Below, in pieces: positions 1 to 8,038 of a DNA stretch of 21,693 nt. The translations under genes and the position numbers were made by a program. How positions within the stretch are numbered: position 1 is the first letter of the stretch; each line of letters opens with the position of its first letter. This DNA is from an uncultured Thermoguttaceae bacterium (GTDB taxonomy: Bacteria; Planctomycetota; Planctomycetia; Pirellulales; Thermoguttaceae), in NCBI GenBank assembly GCA_934725735.1, contig CAKVCP010000027.1:1-21693 (forward strand), written 5' to 3'. The notes beneath the pieces are model-generated. The model was not told the origin of the DNA. It searched no databases and saw only the letters and a program-made list of their open reading frames with translations.

Positions 1-212
1 GCATTACCGATTGCGATAGGACTTTCGAGGGCGCGATGGAGATTCCAAGCGCTCTTGACGGAGTCCCGGTCGTCGAGATTGGCGAGACGGCGTTCTTTAA
101 TTGCGTGTCGATCACCTCCATCGTTCTTCCAAGTACAGTCAAAAAGCTCCGCCGCGGCGCCTTCATGAATTGCAAGGGGCTCGAAGAGCTGCGTTGGGGC
201 ACAAATGACTAA
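1..212 (+). CDS. C-terminal end of a BspA-like leucine-rich repeat (LRR_5) protein, partial
   Basis: An open frame enters from the left edge (codons start at base 3) and stops with TAA at 210-212, giving the last 69 residues of a protein. The translation shows the LRR_5/BspA pattern: a beta strand with 'VVEIGETAFFNC', then 'ITSIVLPSTVKKLRRGAFMNC' and 'LEELRW', that is, repeats of about 23 residues with conserved AF and N/D-C positions. Such repeats form solenoids, usually on secreted or surface proteins involved in binding. The N-terminus, any signal peptide and the repeat number lie outside the window. It converges on the sigma-like gene with 34 bases between the stop codons and no obvious terminator. 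The LRR_5 call is fairly safe; a specific function cannot be given. Confidence 0.75.
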   Translation, partial: ITDCDRTFEGAMEIPSALDGVPVVEIGETAFFNCVSITSIVLPSTVKKLRRGAFMNCKGLEELRWGTND

Positions 213-246
213 AGAATCTGAATCTGAGCGCAACGCGTTCGTTCGC

Positions 247-834
247 TTACGCCAAGCCTTCTTTGGCGAGTTCGTATCGCATCGCGCGTAGAGCGGCGGC
301 GGCGAGTCGACTCGTCCACGACTGGGAACGTCCGAGTTCTTCGGCGACTTCGCGCTGCGTCTTCCCTTCTAGGAATAGGGCGGAGACGACGCGGCGCGAC
401 GTCGCGTCGAGGCGCGCGAGGGCGTTCCTCACGCCGTCGAGGAGCTCCGCGCGGCGGCGTTCTTCTTCGCGTTTTTCCGGGATTTCGAGCGCGTTTTCGT
501 CGAGCGCGTCAAGCTCTTCGTCGAGGGAAGCGGGGGCGCGGAGAAGCTGGCGACGCGCCGCGCGCGCTTCGTTGCGGATCGTCTTGTCGACCTGATACGC
601 AAGCCAGAAGGAGAATTTCACCTCGCGACGCGGATCGTAACACTCGATCGCATACGCGATCCCCAGGAGCCCGGCGGCGAACTTCTCGTCGTACGTCAAC
701 GCCGTCCCGTAGTCGTACAGGGAGATCATCTTTCTTACAATCGGCGCATGACGCTCGATCTCCTCGCTCGTAACATGTTCAAATCGCGCGGCGTTTCCAT
801 TCTTCGTCATCGTTCCGTCAGGTTTTATAGACAT
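247..834 (-). CDS. Small sigma-70-family RNA polymerase sigma factor
   Basis: This 195-residue protein looks like a compact sigma factor. Residues about 50-95 contain a region 2-like helix set (FAAGLLGIAYAIECYDP, then KFSFWLAYQVDKTIRNEAR), which in the family binds core polymerase and the -10 element. Residues about 136-187 form a region 4 helix-turn-helix (LDATSRRVVSALFLEGKTQ, REVAEELGRSQSWTSRLA), which reads the -35 element. A charged linker (about 103-133) joins them and there is no region 1. The ATG has an AGGAGGG site at 843-849. It lies 113 bases downstream of the terminase gene on the same strand and may share its transcript. In phages such factors drive late genes, so control of the head operon is plausible but inferred. 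A host ECF/FliA-like factor is the alternative. Confidence 0.8.
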   Translation of the reverse strand: MSIKPDGTMTKNGNAARFEHVTSEEIERHAPIVRKMISLYDYGTALTYDEKFAAGLLGIAYAIECYDPRREVKFSFWLAYQVDKTIRNEARAARRQLLRAPASLDEELDALDENALEIPEKREEERRRAELLDGVRNALARLDATSRRVVSALFLEGKTQREVAEELGRSQSWTSRLAAAALRAMRYELAKEGLA

Positions 835-947
835 AATGAGATCCCTCCTCGCGCTCCGAGAGATGAAAGGACGCGCGAAACTTCTTGAATACGGAAAATT
901 GCTAAGAAAAACGTAAAAGCGTTAGAGAATAACGCAGGAAAGGGGCG

Positions 948-2249
948 TCAGATTCCGAAAAATCCGCCGACGCAGTCCCCGGAGTAATTAGCGAGTTCAG
1001 TCATCGCCCAGACGAGCGCGTCCAGGCGGTCCACCGTCTGGTCGGGCGTCGATGGCCCCGCGTAGCATGTCATCTCCTCTTCGAGTTCGCGCATGACGCC
1101 GACGTGGCTCACGCGCCCGTGCTCGTAGAGGATCGAAATCGGTTCGGCGCGAAGAATCTTGCCGCGCGTCGCGCGAACCGTTCGGATCGGGAGATTCGGA
1201 TCGATCTGCCTGAGCGCGGAGGCGACGAGATCGCCCCCTTGGTTCGTCTCCACAACGACCGCGTCCCCCTGCCAGAACCGAAACGCTTCGACGACCTCCC
1301 GCGCCCAGCGTTCCGGAGGCGCGCATAACGAGCGATCGTCGAGGACGTAGAAGAAAGGACGACCGTCGAGCGCGAGGGCGCGCCCCGCCACGACGATCCC
1401 CGTATTGTCGCTCGAGTCGTTGGAGGTGACTGTGGGGTCGACGCCCACGACGATCCTTTCGAGATCGCGCGGGGGTTCGAGGATTCTTCGCGCGTCGATC
1501 GTCTCCTGCTTCCATAGGGCGTTCTCGGTATCGTTTGAGAATTCGCCGTAAAGGAAGCGTTTTTTCATCTTTTCGGAGCCTGCGGCGAGGGTCGATTCGA
1601 TATACTGAGCGGGGAGATTTTCGGCGTTGTCCGCGGGATTGATCTGGATGACGCCATATTCTTGCGGATCGTTGACGCGCGCCCTCGTCGTCGGGTTGAT
1701 CCCTTCGAGAAAGAGTCGATACGTCCAATGCGATTTACCTGGCGGGTTGCAGTCGAAGAACGCGCGGTTTCGCATAACGCGCCCCTTGGCGTCGACGAGA
1801 CGCTGCGCAAGACGCGTCGTCGCGATCTCGACTGCGGAATACGCGATCTCGGAACACTCGTTGAAATAGATCGCCGCGTATTCGCGCCCAAGGATCTTCT
1901 CGACCCGTCTTTCGTTGTCGAGCCCGACAAACCAGAACTCCGCGCCCGTTTCCGGCAAGAGAATCTTCGTGTCCGAAAGACTCCTTTTATACTCCAAGCC
2001 GGGGAACGCGAGTTCGAGCATCTTCGGAAAGGTGTCGTCGAATACGGAGTAGCGAACCGAGTTGAAATAGCGTCGAAAGACGGCGTAACGTCCCCCGAAA
2101 CGGACGCCGAAATCCGCCAGCGCGTGGCAGAACTCAAAAGTTTTCCCAGAACGCGATCCCCCGTAGGCGAGAATCTTCGACTTTTGCTCGACGAGTTCGC
2201 GGAGCGCAAGCTGAGCCCGCGTCGGACGATATAAAGACGTCTCTTCCAT
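948..2249 (-). CDS. terL: Phage terminase large subunit (packaging ATPase and nuclease)
   Basis: The 433-residue product has the full architecture of a TerL DNA-packaging motor, which pumps the genome into the procapsid through a portal and then cuts the concatemer. The ATPase half shows Walker A GGSRSGKT (30-37), a Walker B-like strand AAIYFNEC with E131, and the coupling motif FFDCNPP (164-170). The C-terminal RNase H-like nuclease shows three acidic residues in the expected order: D271 in VGVDPTV, E334 in VVVETNQGG and D410 in DRLDALVWAM. The length is normal and no key residue is missing, so the gene looks intact. The ATG follows AAAGGAGG at about 2255-2262. No small terminase or portal gene is adjacent, which is unusual; the nearest head genes are about 7 kb away beyond a tRNA and a cytochrome gene. 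Confidence 0.93.
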   Translation of the reverse strand: MEETSLYRPTRAQLALRELVEQKSKILAYGGSRSGKTFEFCHALADFGVRFGGRYAVFRRYFNSVRYSVFDDTFPKMLELAFPGLEYKRSLSDTKILLPETGAEFWFVGLDNERRVEKILGREYAAIYFNECSEIAYSAVEIATTRLAQRLVDAKGRVMRNRAFFDCNPPGKSHWTYRLFLEGINPTTRARVNDPQEYGVIQINPADNAENLPAQYIESTLAAGSEKMKKRFLYGEFSNDTENALWKQETIDARRILEPPRDLERIVVGVDPTVTSNDSSDNTGIVVAGRALALDGRPFFYVLDDRSLCAPPERWAREVVEAFRFWQGDAVVVETNQGGDLVASALRQIDPNLPIRTVRATRGKILRAEPISILYEHGRVSHVGVMRELEEEMTCYAGPSTPDQTVDRLDALVWAMTELANYSGDCVGGFFGI

Positions 2250-2262
2250 ACGCGCCTCCTTT

Positions 2263-2577
2263 CTTTTCGCGTCAAGTCTTAAAAACGCAAAGACAGTCCA
2301 GTGTTTGTAGTTGAAGTGATAGAGAAAACGAAGAGTTCAATGAAATCGACTCGGGAATAGCCCTTGATACCGCGCAAGAATCGCGCCAGGCAAGAATCGT
2401 CGCGACGAACGCGACCGCATCTAATAATACCCGTTGAGCCGATTTTTAGAACCGAAAAAAAACGCAAATTTTCCCAAAAGTCCGTTCGAGACGGAGCGCG
2501 CACCGTAAAACCTCGGGCGAAAAATTTTGAAAAAAATCAGGGCGCGATGAAATTTCCAAAAAACGTCGAATAAACTC
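2263..2577. other. Intergenic region upstream of the terminase, no gene seen
   Basis: This stretch is richer in A+T than its surroundings, with runs such as CCGAAAAAAAACGC near 2452-2465 and AAAATTTTGAAAAAAATC near 2521-2538. It separates the divergent terminase and tRNA genes. Two short frames, 2279-2503 (minus, GTG start) and 2364-2573 (plus, TTG start), lack convincing ribosome binding sites and do not read like the neighbouring proteins. The minus-strand promoter for the terminase should lie here, but I could not pick a hexamer pair with confidence. Confidence 0.5.
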
Positions 2578-2605
2578 TTTTCAAAGCGCGTGGGTCTGCT
2601 AGAAT
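2578..2605 (+). promoter_or_regulatory. Candidate sigma-70 promoter of tRNA-Leu
   Basis: An extended -10 element TGCTAGAAT (2597-2605) is preceded at 16 bases by TTTTCA (2578-2583), a weak -35. Transcription would begin near 2612, about six bases before the tRNA 5' end, which is a sensible position. Not tested. Confidence 0.45.
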
Positions 2606-2617
2606 GGGGGGCAACAG

Positions 2618-2703
2618 GCCGGAGTGGCGGAATTGGCAGACGCGCTAGGTTCAGGTCCTAGTCCCCGTCACTGGGGGTGAAGGTTCGAGTCCTTTCTTCG
2701 GTA
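2618..2703 (+). tRNA. trnL-CAG: tRNA-Leu (anticodon CAG)
   Basis: The sequence folds as a class II tRNA of 86 bases. The acceptor stem pairs GCCGGAG (2618-2624) with CTTCGGT (2696-2702), including two G-U pairs, with discriminator A at 2703. The anticodon arm has stem CTAGG/CCTAG around loop TTCAGGT, placing anticodon CAG at 2652-2654, which reads CUG leucine codons. A long variable arm has CCCC at 2663-2666 facing GGGG around 2673-2676, typical of tRNA-Leu. The T arm is GAAGG-TTCGAGT-CCTTT (2679-2695). CCA is not encoded. The flanking promoter and terminator suggest a single-gene transcript. tRNA genes are common integration sites, relevant here because phage genes lie on both sides. Confidence 0.95.
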
Positions 2704-2704
2704 T

Positions 2705-2739
2705 AACGCGCGAGCGTAGAGTTTCGCGCGTTTTTCTTT
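2705..2739 (+). terminator. Rho-independent terminator after tRNA-Leu
   Basis: AACGCGCGA (2705-2713) and TCGCGCGTT (2724-2732) form a perfect 9-bp stem with a 10-base loop, and the stem runs into TTTTTCTTT. It begins two bases after the tRNA discriminator, so it very likely ends the tRNA transcript. Confidence 0.75.
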
Positions 2740-2818
2740 ATCTTGCGTCGCCGAGCGTCTCACAATTTCTGGCGTTGCAAAAAAGAGTTAAAAATAGCCT
2801 TCTTTGCGCCGAATAGGC

Positions 2819-2847
2819 TTGATTTTCTCTATGGGAAAACAGATAAT
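2819..2847 (+). promoter_or_regulatory. Candidate sigma-70 promoter of the cytochrome gene
   Basis: TTGATT (2819-2824) and GATAAT (2842-2847) are separated by exactly 17 bases, matching four of six and five of six consensus positions. The implied start near 2854 leaves a leader of roughly 95 bases before the ATG at 2950. No riboswitch-like structure was recognised in the leader. Confidence 0.5.
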
Positions 2848-2949
2848 TGTAAAAATATTGGTAAATTGTCGGCTACTTAACGTCGCTTATTTGGAACGCC
2901 CTCCCACGCGCGTTCTTCACCATACTCAAACAGGAGTTTTACGATAGCT

Positions 2950-4824
2950 ATGACCGCGCGAAGACTCGTCACTCAGTTCGTCGCTACGCTCGTTATTCTC
3001 GCGACCGTCCTTTCGACCGGCGTCGCGGGGGAATATAAAGGACCTATCAAGTTAATCCCCACGAAAGACGGCTCGATCCTCTATTCGCTGAATATGGACG
3101 CGAAGGAAATCGCGTTTGTCAACGTCGCGGAAGCGAAGGTCGAGAAGTCGATTCCTCTTCCGGGAACGCCGAACGACATGTGCCTCTCGAAAGACGAAAA
3201 GACGATGTACGTCGGCTACGGGGACTATCAGGGTAAGATTTGCGCGATCGATCTCGCGACGGGCGCAGTGACGGGAGAAGGCGTCGTCGGGCACACCCCT
3301 TGCGGTCTTTGCTTGACGTCGGACGGTTCGACGCTCTACGCGTGCTTGCGTCACGACTGGAAACTCGCGAAGATCAGCCTTCCGGAGTTCAAAGTCGAAG
3401 CGCTCTACCCTGCGTTGCACGAGCCTTGCGACGCGGTTCTGACCCTCGACGACAAGAGCTATTACGCGGCGAACTTCCTCCCCCTCGATCCTTCCGACGG
3501 GGCGAACGTCGCGGCGGAGATCACCTGCCTCGATACCGCGACGGGGGAAACGAAGCAGATTCGTCTCCCCAACGGCAGTTCGAGTATGCACCACATCGTC
3601 CTTTCTCCGGACGGAAAATACGTCTACACGACGGCGATCCTCGCGCGTTATCAGCTCCCGACGACTCAGGTCGAACGCGGCTGGATGAACACGAACGGCT
3701 TTAGCATCATCGACGCGGAGAAGCGGGAATTCGTGAACACGGTTCTTCTCGACGACGTGGACTCCGGCGCGGCGAATCCGTGGCCGATCGTCGTGACTCC
3801 CGACAATTCAAAGATTTGCGTCGGTCTCGCGGGCTCTCACGAGTTGGCGATCGTCGACGCGGTGAAGACGCACGAAAAGCTCGCGGGGCTCCCGAAGAAC
3901 GCGGAAGAAGCGAAAGAGCTCGGTCAAGCGAATACGACGACCGCGGATCAAGTTCCGCAGCTCTTGGCGTTCCTCGTCGGTCTCAAGACGCGCGTGAAGC
4001 TCTACAGCCGCAAGCTCAACGGTCGCTCGCCGCGCGCCCTCGCGGTCATCGGCGACAAAGTCTACGCGGGAATGTACTTCACGGACAACATCATGTGCGT
4101 CGATCTTGGGGCCCGCCGTCCGAAGGCGGTCGAATTCGTCAAGCTCGGCCCCGAGCCGGAAATGGACGCCGCCCGACGCGGCGAGCTCGCCTGGAACGAC
4201 GCCCTGCTCTGCTTCCAGACGTGGCAAAGCTGCGCGAGCTGCCACCCCGAAGCGCGGTCCGACGCTCTCAACTGGGATCTTCTCAACGACGGCATGGGGA
4301 ACCCCAAGAACGCTAAAGCGATGATCCACTCCATCGACGTTCCCCCCGCAATGTGGCACGGCGTGCGCGTCAACGCGGAATACGCGATCCGCACCGGCTT
4401 CAAATTCATCTGCTTCGCGAACGTACCCGAAGAGACGTGCGTCGACGTCGAAGAGTATATCAAGAGCCTCAAGGAAGTCCCGAGCCCCTACCTCGTCGAC
4501 GGACAGCTCAGCGAAAAGGCGCTCCGCGGCAAGGCGGTCTTCGAGAATCCGAAATACGCTTGCTCGCACTGCCATACGGGCGAGTTCTTCACCGATCAGA
4601 AGATGCACGACGTCGGTTCCCGCGCCGATTACGACCATCAGGGCGAATTCGACACCCCTACCCTCCTTGGAATTTGGCGCACGCCCCCTTATCTCCACGA
4701 CGGTCGTTACGTCAATCTTCACGACGTCTTCCTTGACGGCGCGCACGGGGACGTCCTCGGGGAAGTCGGCGACATGACGGAAGAGGAATGCGACGATCTC
4801 GTCGAGTATCTCCTTTCGCTGTGA
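2950..4824 (+). CDS. Exported YVTN beta-propeller / di-haem cytochrome c peroxidase-like protein
   Basis: This 624-residue protein starts with a signal peptide (residues 1 to about 26: basic MTARR, then a hydrophobic stretch, then GVAG), so it acts outside the cytoplasm. Residues about 30-410 hold YVTN-type propeller repeats (for example TKDGSILYSLN, SKDEKTMYVGY, TSDGSTLYACLR, SPDGKYVYTTA). Two covalent haem sites follow, CASCH (428-432) and CSHCH (538-542). Around the second, 'GKAVFENPKYACSHCHTG' and 'DTPTLLGIWRTPPYLHDGR' match the MauG/cytochrome c peroxidase superfamily. Such fusions are common in Planctomycetota and Verrucomicrobiota and are thought to handle periplasmic electron transfer; the substrate is unknown. 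An AGGAG at 2932-2936 lies 13 bases before ATG, a long spacing. It is monocistronic and looks like a host gene set between phage-like segments. Confidence 0.85.
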   Translation: MTARRLVTQFVATLVILATVLSTGVAGEYKGPIKLIPTKDGSILYSLNMDAKEIAFVNVAEAKVEKSIPLPGTPNDMCLSKDEKTMYVGYGDYQGKICAIDLATGAVTGEGVVGHTPCGLCLTSDGSTLYACLRHDWKLAKISLPEFKVEALYPALHEPCDAVLTLDDKSYYAANFLPLDPSDGANVAAEITCLDTATGETKQIRLPNGSSSMHHIVLSPDGKYVYTTAILARYQLPTTQVERGWMNTNGFSIIDAEKREFVNTVLLDDVDSGAANPWPIVVTPDNSKICVGLAGSHELAIVDAVKTHEKLAGLPKNAEEAKELGQANTTTADQVPQLLAFLVGLKTRVKLYSRKLNGRSPRALAVIGDKVYAGMYFTDNIMCVDLGARRPKAVEFVKLGPEPEMDAARRGELAWNDALLCFQTWQSCASCHPEARSDALNWDLLNDGMGNPKNAKAMIHSIDVPPAMWHGVRVNAEYAIRTGFKFICFANVPEETCVDVEEYIKSLKEVPSPYLVDGQLSEKALRGKAVFENPKYACSHCHTGEFFTDQKMHDVGSRADYDHQGEFDTPTLLGIWRTPPYLHDGRYVNLHDVFLDGAHGDVLGEVGDMTEEECDDLVEYLLSL

Positions 4825-4847
4825 CGCGACGCTGTAGCGCGCGATAG

Positions 4848-4890
4848 AAAAAGGCCCCTCCGGGATCGCGGAAGGGCCTTTCTTTATTTT
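4848..4890. terminator. Two-way terminator between convergent genes
   Basis: AAGGCCCCTCCG (4851-4862) pairs with CGGAAGGGCCTT (4869-4880) with one mismatch and a short loop. On the plus strand it is followed by TCTTTATTTT; on the minus strand the mirror stem is followed by a T run. It sits between the stop codons of the cytochrome (plus) and the beta-helix gene (minus) and can end both transcripts. Confidence 0.85.
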
Positions 4891-4906
4891 CGACGAAGAC
4901 GGCGCG

Positions 4907-6994
4907 TCATTCTTCGACCGCTTCGACGTTGACGTAGAAGACGACGGGGTTCGAGTCTTTGAGGGAGATCGTAATCTGGAAGACGTATTTTCCGGCGCGT
5001 TCGAAGAGGGGATATTCGCGAATATCGGGGGTGAGCGCGAAGGTGTATCCGACGTCGTCGCGCGTCCACGCGTCGGAGCGCTGCGCGGCTTCGAGGACTG
5101 TTTCGACGGGAACGACGACGTCTTCGTGCCCACGCACGGGCTCGAGCGTCTCCTCAAAGAGGCCTTTCGAAACGTAGAGGCACGAGTAGCGCGCTTCTTG
5201 GACGAGATCGTCCTTCGCCAAGAGGAGCGACGTCGAGTCGAAAGAATCGTAAATACGCGCCAGAATCGTGACGCCCTGCCCTAAGTAAACCTGATCGTTC
5301 GTCGTCGCCAATTGAGTCGTCGCCTCCCACAGAACGCGCGGCGTCTCGAAACGCGGCGTCGCGCTTGTTACGACGCTGAATTGCACCCCGGAGAAGCTCC
5401 ACGCGTCGTCGTAATGGAACTCCCAGCCGTCGAAGAGGCGATACCGGGATCGCCCCGAGGGGATCGGAATCGTCGCGCCGAGCGCGGCGATCGGCAAATC
5501 GCGAAGGACGACGCGCCACTCGCCGTCGGAACCGCGCCGTTCGACGAGCGCCGTCCCTTCCCCCTCGCCGTCCTCCGCGACGCGCCACGACGCCTCCGCC
5601 TCGCGCGGTCGAGTCGCCGCGACACGAAAATCGGCGACCCTGCTTCCCGCGTCGCGCAAGACGACGCGCTCGCAGACCGCCCCCGCGTCCGTTCCCGACG
5701 CGCCAAACGCAAGGTACCCGCGACTCTCCGCGCTCAGAATCGCCCCCGCGTCGAGCCAACCCCCCGACGCGGCGAGAACGCGATCCTCGCCCACGAACTC
5801 GACGCGACCCGACGTCGCGACGCTGAGCGTCTCGACCCGCGCGTCGACCTCGAGACGTAGCGTTCCTTCCGCCGCGACGTCGACCCGAGAGGACTGCGCG
5901 AAACGCCGCGCCGCGTCTACCGCCTCCTCCTCCGCGTCCCCGCCGAGCGTCAACGTCGACCGCGAACCGACGCGCAGCGACTCCGTCGACGACGCTCCGC
6001 CGCGAATCGCGCACCCGCTCGGGCCCGCTACGACCACCGACGAACCCTCGGGGGGCGCGTCGACGAACTCGACCGTCTTGTCGACGAAGAAAACCCCCGC
6101 GCCTACGCTCTCCGGCGCCGCGTCCCCGCAGCGCGTCATTCGCCACCGCGACGGATCCGCGAAACTCCCCGACGTCCCCGCGTCCCGCGCAAGGTAATAG
6201 TCCGCGTCGACGACTTCGAACGCCCCGAGCGCGTGCTGAGTCTCGCCATTCGCGCCCGTCCATCCTCGGGGGACGCCCAGAAGATCCGTTTTTCCCGCGC
6301 CAGTCGCGCCCCCCGTCGCAAACGGCGACAAAGGAAGAGGCGCGAAATCATATTCTTCCCACTTCGCGACGTCGACCTCGTCAAGACTCGTCGGAACGTT
6401 CGCGAATCCAGCCGTCGATAAATCCGGCTCGTCGACGCAATCGACGTACGTCGCGCCTTTACGACCGGCGGATATTCCGTTTTCCTTGTTCGCCGCAAAA
6501 GTGCACCGCGTGAACTCGTACGTCGAACCTGTTAACGGCGCGTAAAAGCCGTCCGCGACTCCGCAAATAAACGCGCTGTCATATACCTTTAAATTGGCGT
6601 ATCCCATGCAGTGCAACGAATGTCTTGCGTTCGCATGGCAACTGAAGACGCATTTATAAAAGTTGCAATTTAGAGTCGTCGCCGAATCGCCGCCTACTAA
6701 AACGCGTCCTATAAAAGCGACTCCGCGAGCGTCAAAGTCGTTAAATCCCGTGACGTCGCGGGCGTCGATTACGGCGCCGCTATTCTCCGTCAATATGAGC
6801 CGCGTCTTCCCCGCGTCGATCGTGACGGGAACGGGTATTCTTAAATAAGTCGCCAAAGATATGGCGACGCGCTCCCCTTCGGCGAAGAGGGTCGGATCGG
6901 GCGCGATCGTATCCCCGGCGCGCGCGGCCCCGAGCGCCGCGACGAGCGTTCCGGGCCCCGTCGCGTTCGTATTCGTAATATACAGAGTCGCCAT
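4907..6994 (-). CDS. Large beta-helix protein, possible phage fibre/spike or surface protein
   Basis: The 695-residue product opens with 'ITNTNATGPGTLVAALGAARAGDTI', the N-terminal cap pattern of right-handed parallel beta-helix proteins of the choice-of-anchor Q type. Residues about 50-200 continue as short beta rungs (FDARGVAFIGRVLVGG, CNFYKCVFSCHA, YDSAFICGVADGFYA, YEFTRCTFAAN). A middle part (about 320-470) has further rungs typical of a solenoid (VVVAGPSGCAIRGG, LRVGSRSTLTLGG). The last 130 residues look like a separate beta-rich, possibly Ig-like domain. There is no signal peptide, unlike cellular relatives, which fits a virion fibre better than a secreted enzyme; this is inference. It is the last gene of the minus operon, with AGGAGG at 6999-7004 inside the end of the preceding gene. 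The 5' third (about 6490-6870) is less GC-rich than the rest. Confidence 0.55.
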   Translation of the reverse strand: MATLYITNTNATGPGTLVAALGAARAGDTIAPDPTLFAEGERVAISLATYLRIPVPVTIDAGKTRLILTENSGAVIDARDVTGFNDFDARGVAFIGRVLVGGDSATTLNCNFYKCVFSCHANARHSLHCMGYANLKVYDSAFICGVADGFYAPLTGSTYEFTRCTFAANKENGISAGRKGATYVDCVDEPDLSTAGFANVPTSLDEVDVAKWEEYDFAPLPLSPFATGGATGAGKTDLLGVPRGWTGANGETQHALGAFEVVDADYYLARDAGTSGSFADPSRWRMTRCGDAAPESVGAGVFFVDKTVEFVDAPPEGSSVVVAGPSGCAIRGGASSTESLRVGSRSTLTLGGDAEEEAVDAARRFAQSSRVDVAAEGTLRLEVDARVETLSVATSGRVEFVGEDRVLAASGGWLDAGAILSAESRGYLAFGASGTDAGAVCERVVLRDAGSRVADFRVAATRPREAEASWRVAEDGEGEGTALVERRGSDGEWRVVLRDLPIAALGATIPIPSGRSRYRLFDGWEFHYDDAWSFSGVQFSVVTSATPRFETPRVLWEATTQLATTNDQVYLGQGVTILARIYDSFDSTSLLLAKDDLVQEARYSCLYVSKGLFEETLEPVRGHEDVVVPVETVLEAAQRSDAWTRDDVGYTFALTPDIREYPLFERAGKYVFQITISLKDSNPVVFYVNVEAVEE

Positions 6995-7003
6995 GGGGCC
7001 TCC

Positions 7004-7276
7004 TTACTTCTCTTCGGGGGGAACGATCGTCAACGCGACGTCGAGCCGCGCGACGCCCCCCGACGCGACCGCCGCTGGCGCGAATCGCACCAGCGAGCCC
7101 GACGCGTTCACTTCCGCGCCCGTCGTCTGAATCACGTGCTTCGCCATCTGCGTCGCGAGCTCCAACTGCGAATCGAGGAGCGGCGTCCCGTCCGGATTCC
7201 GCGCCAAGAGCGTGACGACGATCGCCTCTTCCCCGTCGTAAACCTTCGTGATAAAACGCGTTTCTTCTTCTTTCAT
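7004..7276 (-). CDS. Hypothetical 90-residue protein
   Basis: Not recognised. It is a 90-residue acidic protein with an extended N-terminal part (FITKVYDGEEAIVVTLLARNPDG), a central helix (SQLELATQMAKHVIQTTGAEV) and a C-terminal beta-rich part (VARLDVALTIVPPEEK). It has no signal peptide, membrane segment or metal-binding motif. The ATG follows AGAAAGGAG, the same site type as its neighbours, and its stop codon overlaps the ribosome binding site of the beta-helix gene, so the two are probably translated together. A small assembly or chaperone-like partner of the beta-helix protein is possible but unproven. Confidence 0.7.
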   Translation of the reverse strand: MKEEETRFITKVYDGEEAIVVTLLARNPDGTPLLDSQLELATQMAKHVIQTTGAEVNASGSLVRFAPAAVASGGVARLDVALTIVPPEEK

Positions 7277-7319
7277 CTTCGTCTCCTTTCTTCTTCATAA
7301 ACGATTGAACTATCTCGAT

Positions 7320-8012
7320 TTAGTCGCGACGCGCGGCGGAACATGACGCGGCGACGCGGCGGATCAGCTCCGTGACAATCACGGCGATCGCGGCGAGCGC
7401 TATCGAGCGCCAGACGGACGATCCGCGATCCTGCCCCCTCTCGACCGCGACGACGCGCGAAGAAGCCCCGGAAGGCGCGGGCGTCGGAACACGGCTCGAC
7501 TCCGATTCGTCGCGACGCGTCCCCAACCGCGCGAGCTCTTCGATCTGACGCTCCATCCCCGAGACGCGCTCCCCGAGCGCTTCGATCGACGTCGCCAGCT
7601 CGTCCGTTCGCGCTCGCCAACCAGCGTTGAGCCGATCGGTGAACCCCGCGAGGCGTTCCGTCGTTTCCCGCTGACCGTCGCGCAGCTCCTCGAGCGTGTC
7701 GACGATCAACCGCACCTGCCCCAAGGGCGTCTCGACGTCGTATTCGCTCCCCGACTCCGTAACGGGACGCGTCGCGCTGCGCGACGTCCTCGCGCTCGCG
7801 GAAGTCGACGCCGACGCCGGATAGACGAGCGCGTACTCACCCTTCTCCTGCCGAGGCGTCGCGGGAGTCGACGCGACGCTTTCGGTCGGCGGAGTCGGTT
7901 GACTCGCCCCCGCGCCGTCGGTCGCCGCGCCCCATGCGTTCGCGCATCCAAAGGACGCCGCCAAAACCGCAGCGCCAAATATTAGCGTTCTTAAATCTTT
8001 AGCGTTTCTCAT
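7320..8012 (-). CDS. Exported coiled-coil protein with a C-terminal membrane anchor
   Basis: I place the start at the ATG whose first base is 8012, because AGAAAGG lies seven bases before it, the same spacing as at the capsid gene, and the product then begins directly with a signal peptide (MRNAKDLRTLIFGAAVLAAS...CANA). ATGs at 8036 (also with AAGGA) and 8042 (overlapping the upstream stop as ATGA) are alternatives. The 230-residue product has a Pro/Ser/Ala/Thr-rich linker, a heptad-like helix (LGQVRLIVDTLEELRDGQRE through GMERQIEELARL), another disordered linker, and a membrane helix near the end (SIALAAIAVIVTELI) followed by RR. This arrangement resembles envelope-spanning or tether proteins; a spanin- or holin-like role is only a guess. 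It follows the metallopeptidase gene almost without a gap. Confidence 0.65.
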   Translation of the reverse strand: MRNAKDLRTLIFGAAVLAASFGCANAWGAATDGAGASQPTPPTESVASTPATPRQEKGEYALVYPASASTSASARTSRSATRPVTESGSEYDVETPLGQVRLIVDTLEELRDGQRETTERLAGFTDRLNAGWRARTDELATSIEALGERVSGMERQIEELARLGTRRDESESSRVPTPAPSGASSRVVAVERGQDRGSSVWRSIALAAIAVIVTELIRRVAASCSAARRD

Positions 8013-8038
8013 GTTAAAACCTTTCTGTTTCCTCATGT

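Noticed and set aside
2279..2573. Two short opposing frames (74 and 69 residues) upstream of the terminase
   Set aside because: They start at GTG and TTG without good ribosome binding sites, overlap each other, and their composition does not resemble neighbouring proteins.
4948..4957. GGTTCGAGTC, a 10-base match to the tRNA-Leu T loop, considered as an attachment site
   Set aside because: It lies inside the coding part of the beta-helix gene, the match stops after ten bases, and no integrase is present; chance is sufficient.
3808..5157. Minus-strand open frame of 449 codons spanning the cytochrome and the terminator
   Set aside because: It runs through a strong terminator and overlaps two real genes; low-complexity Ser/Arg start and no domain.
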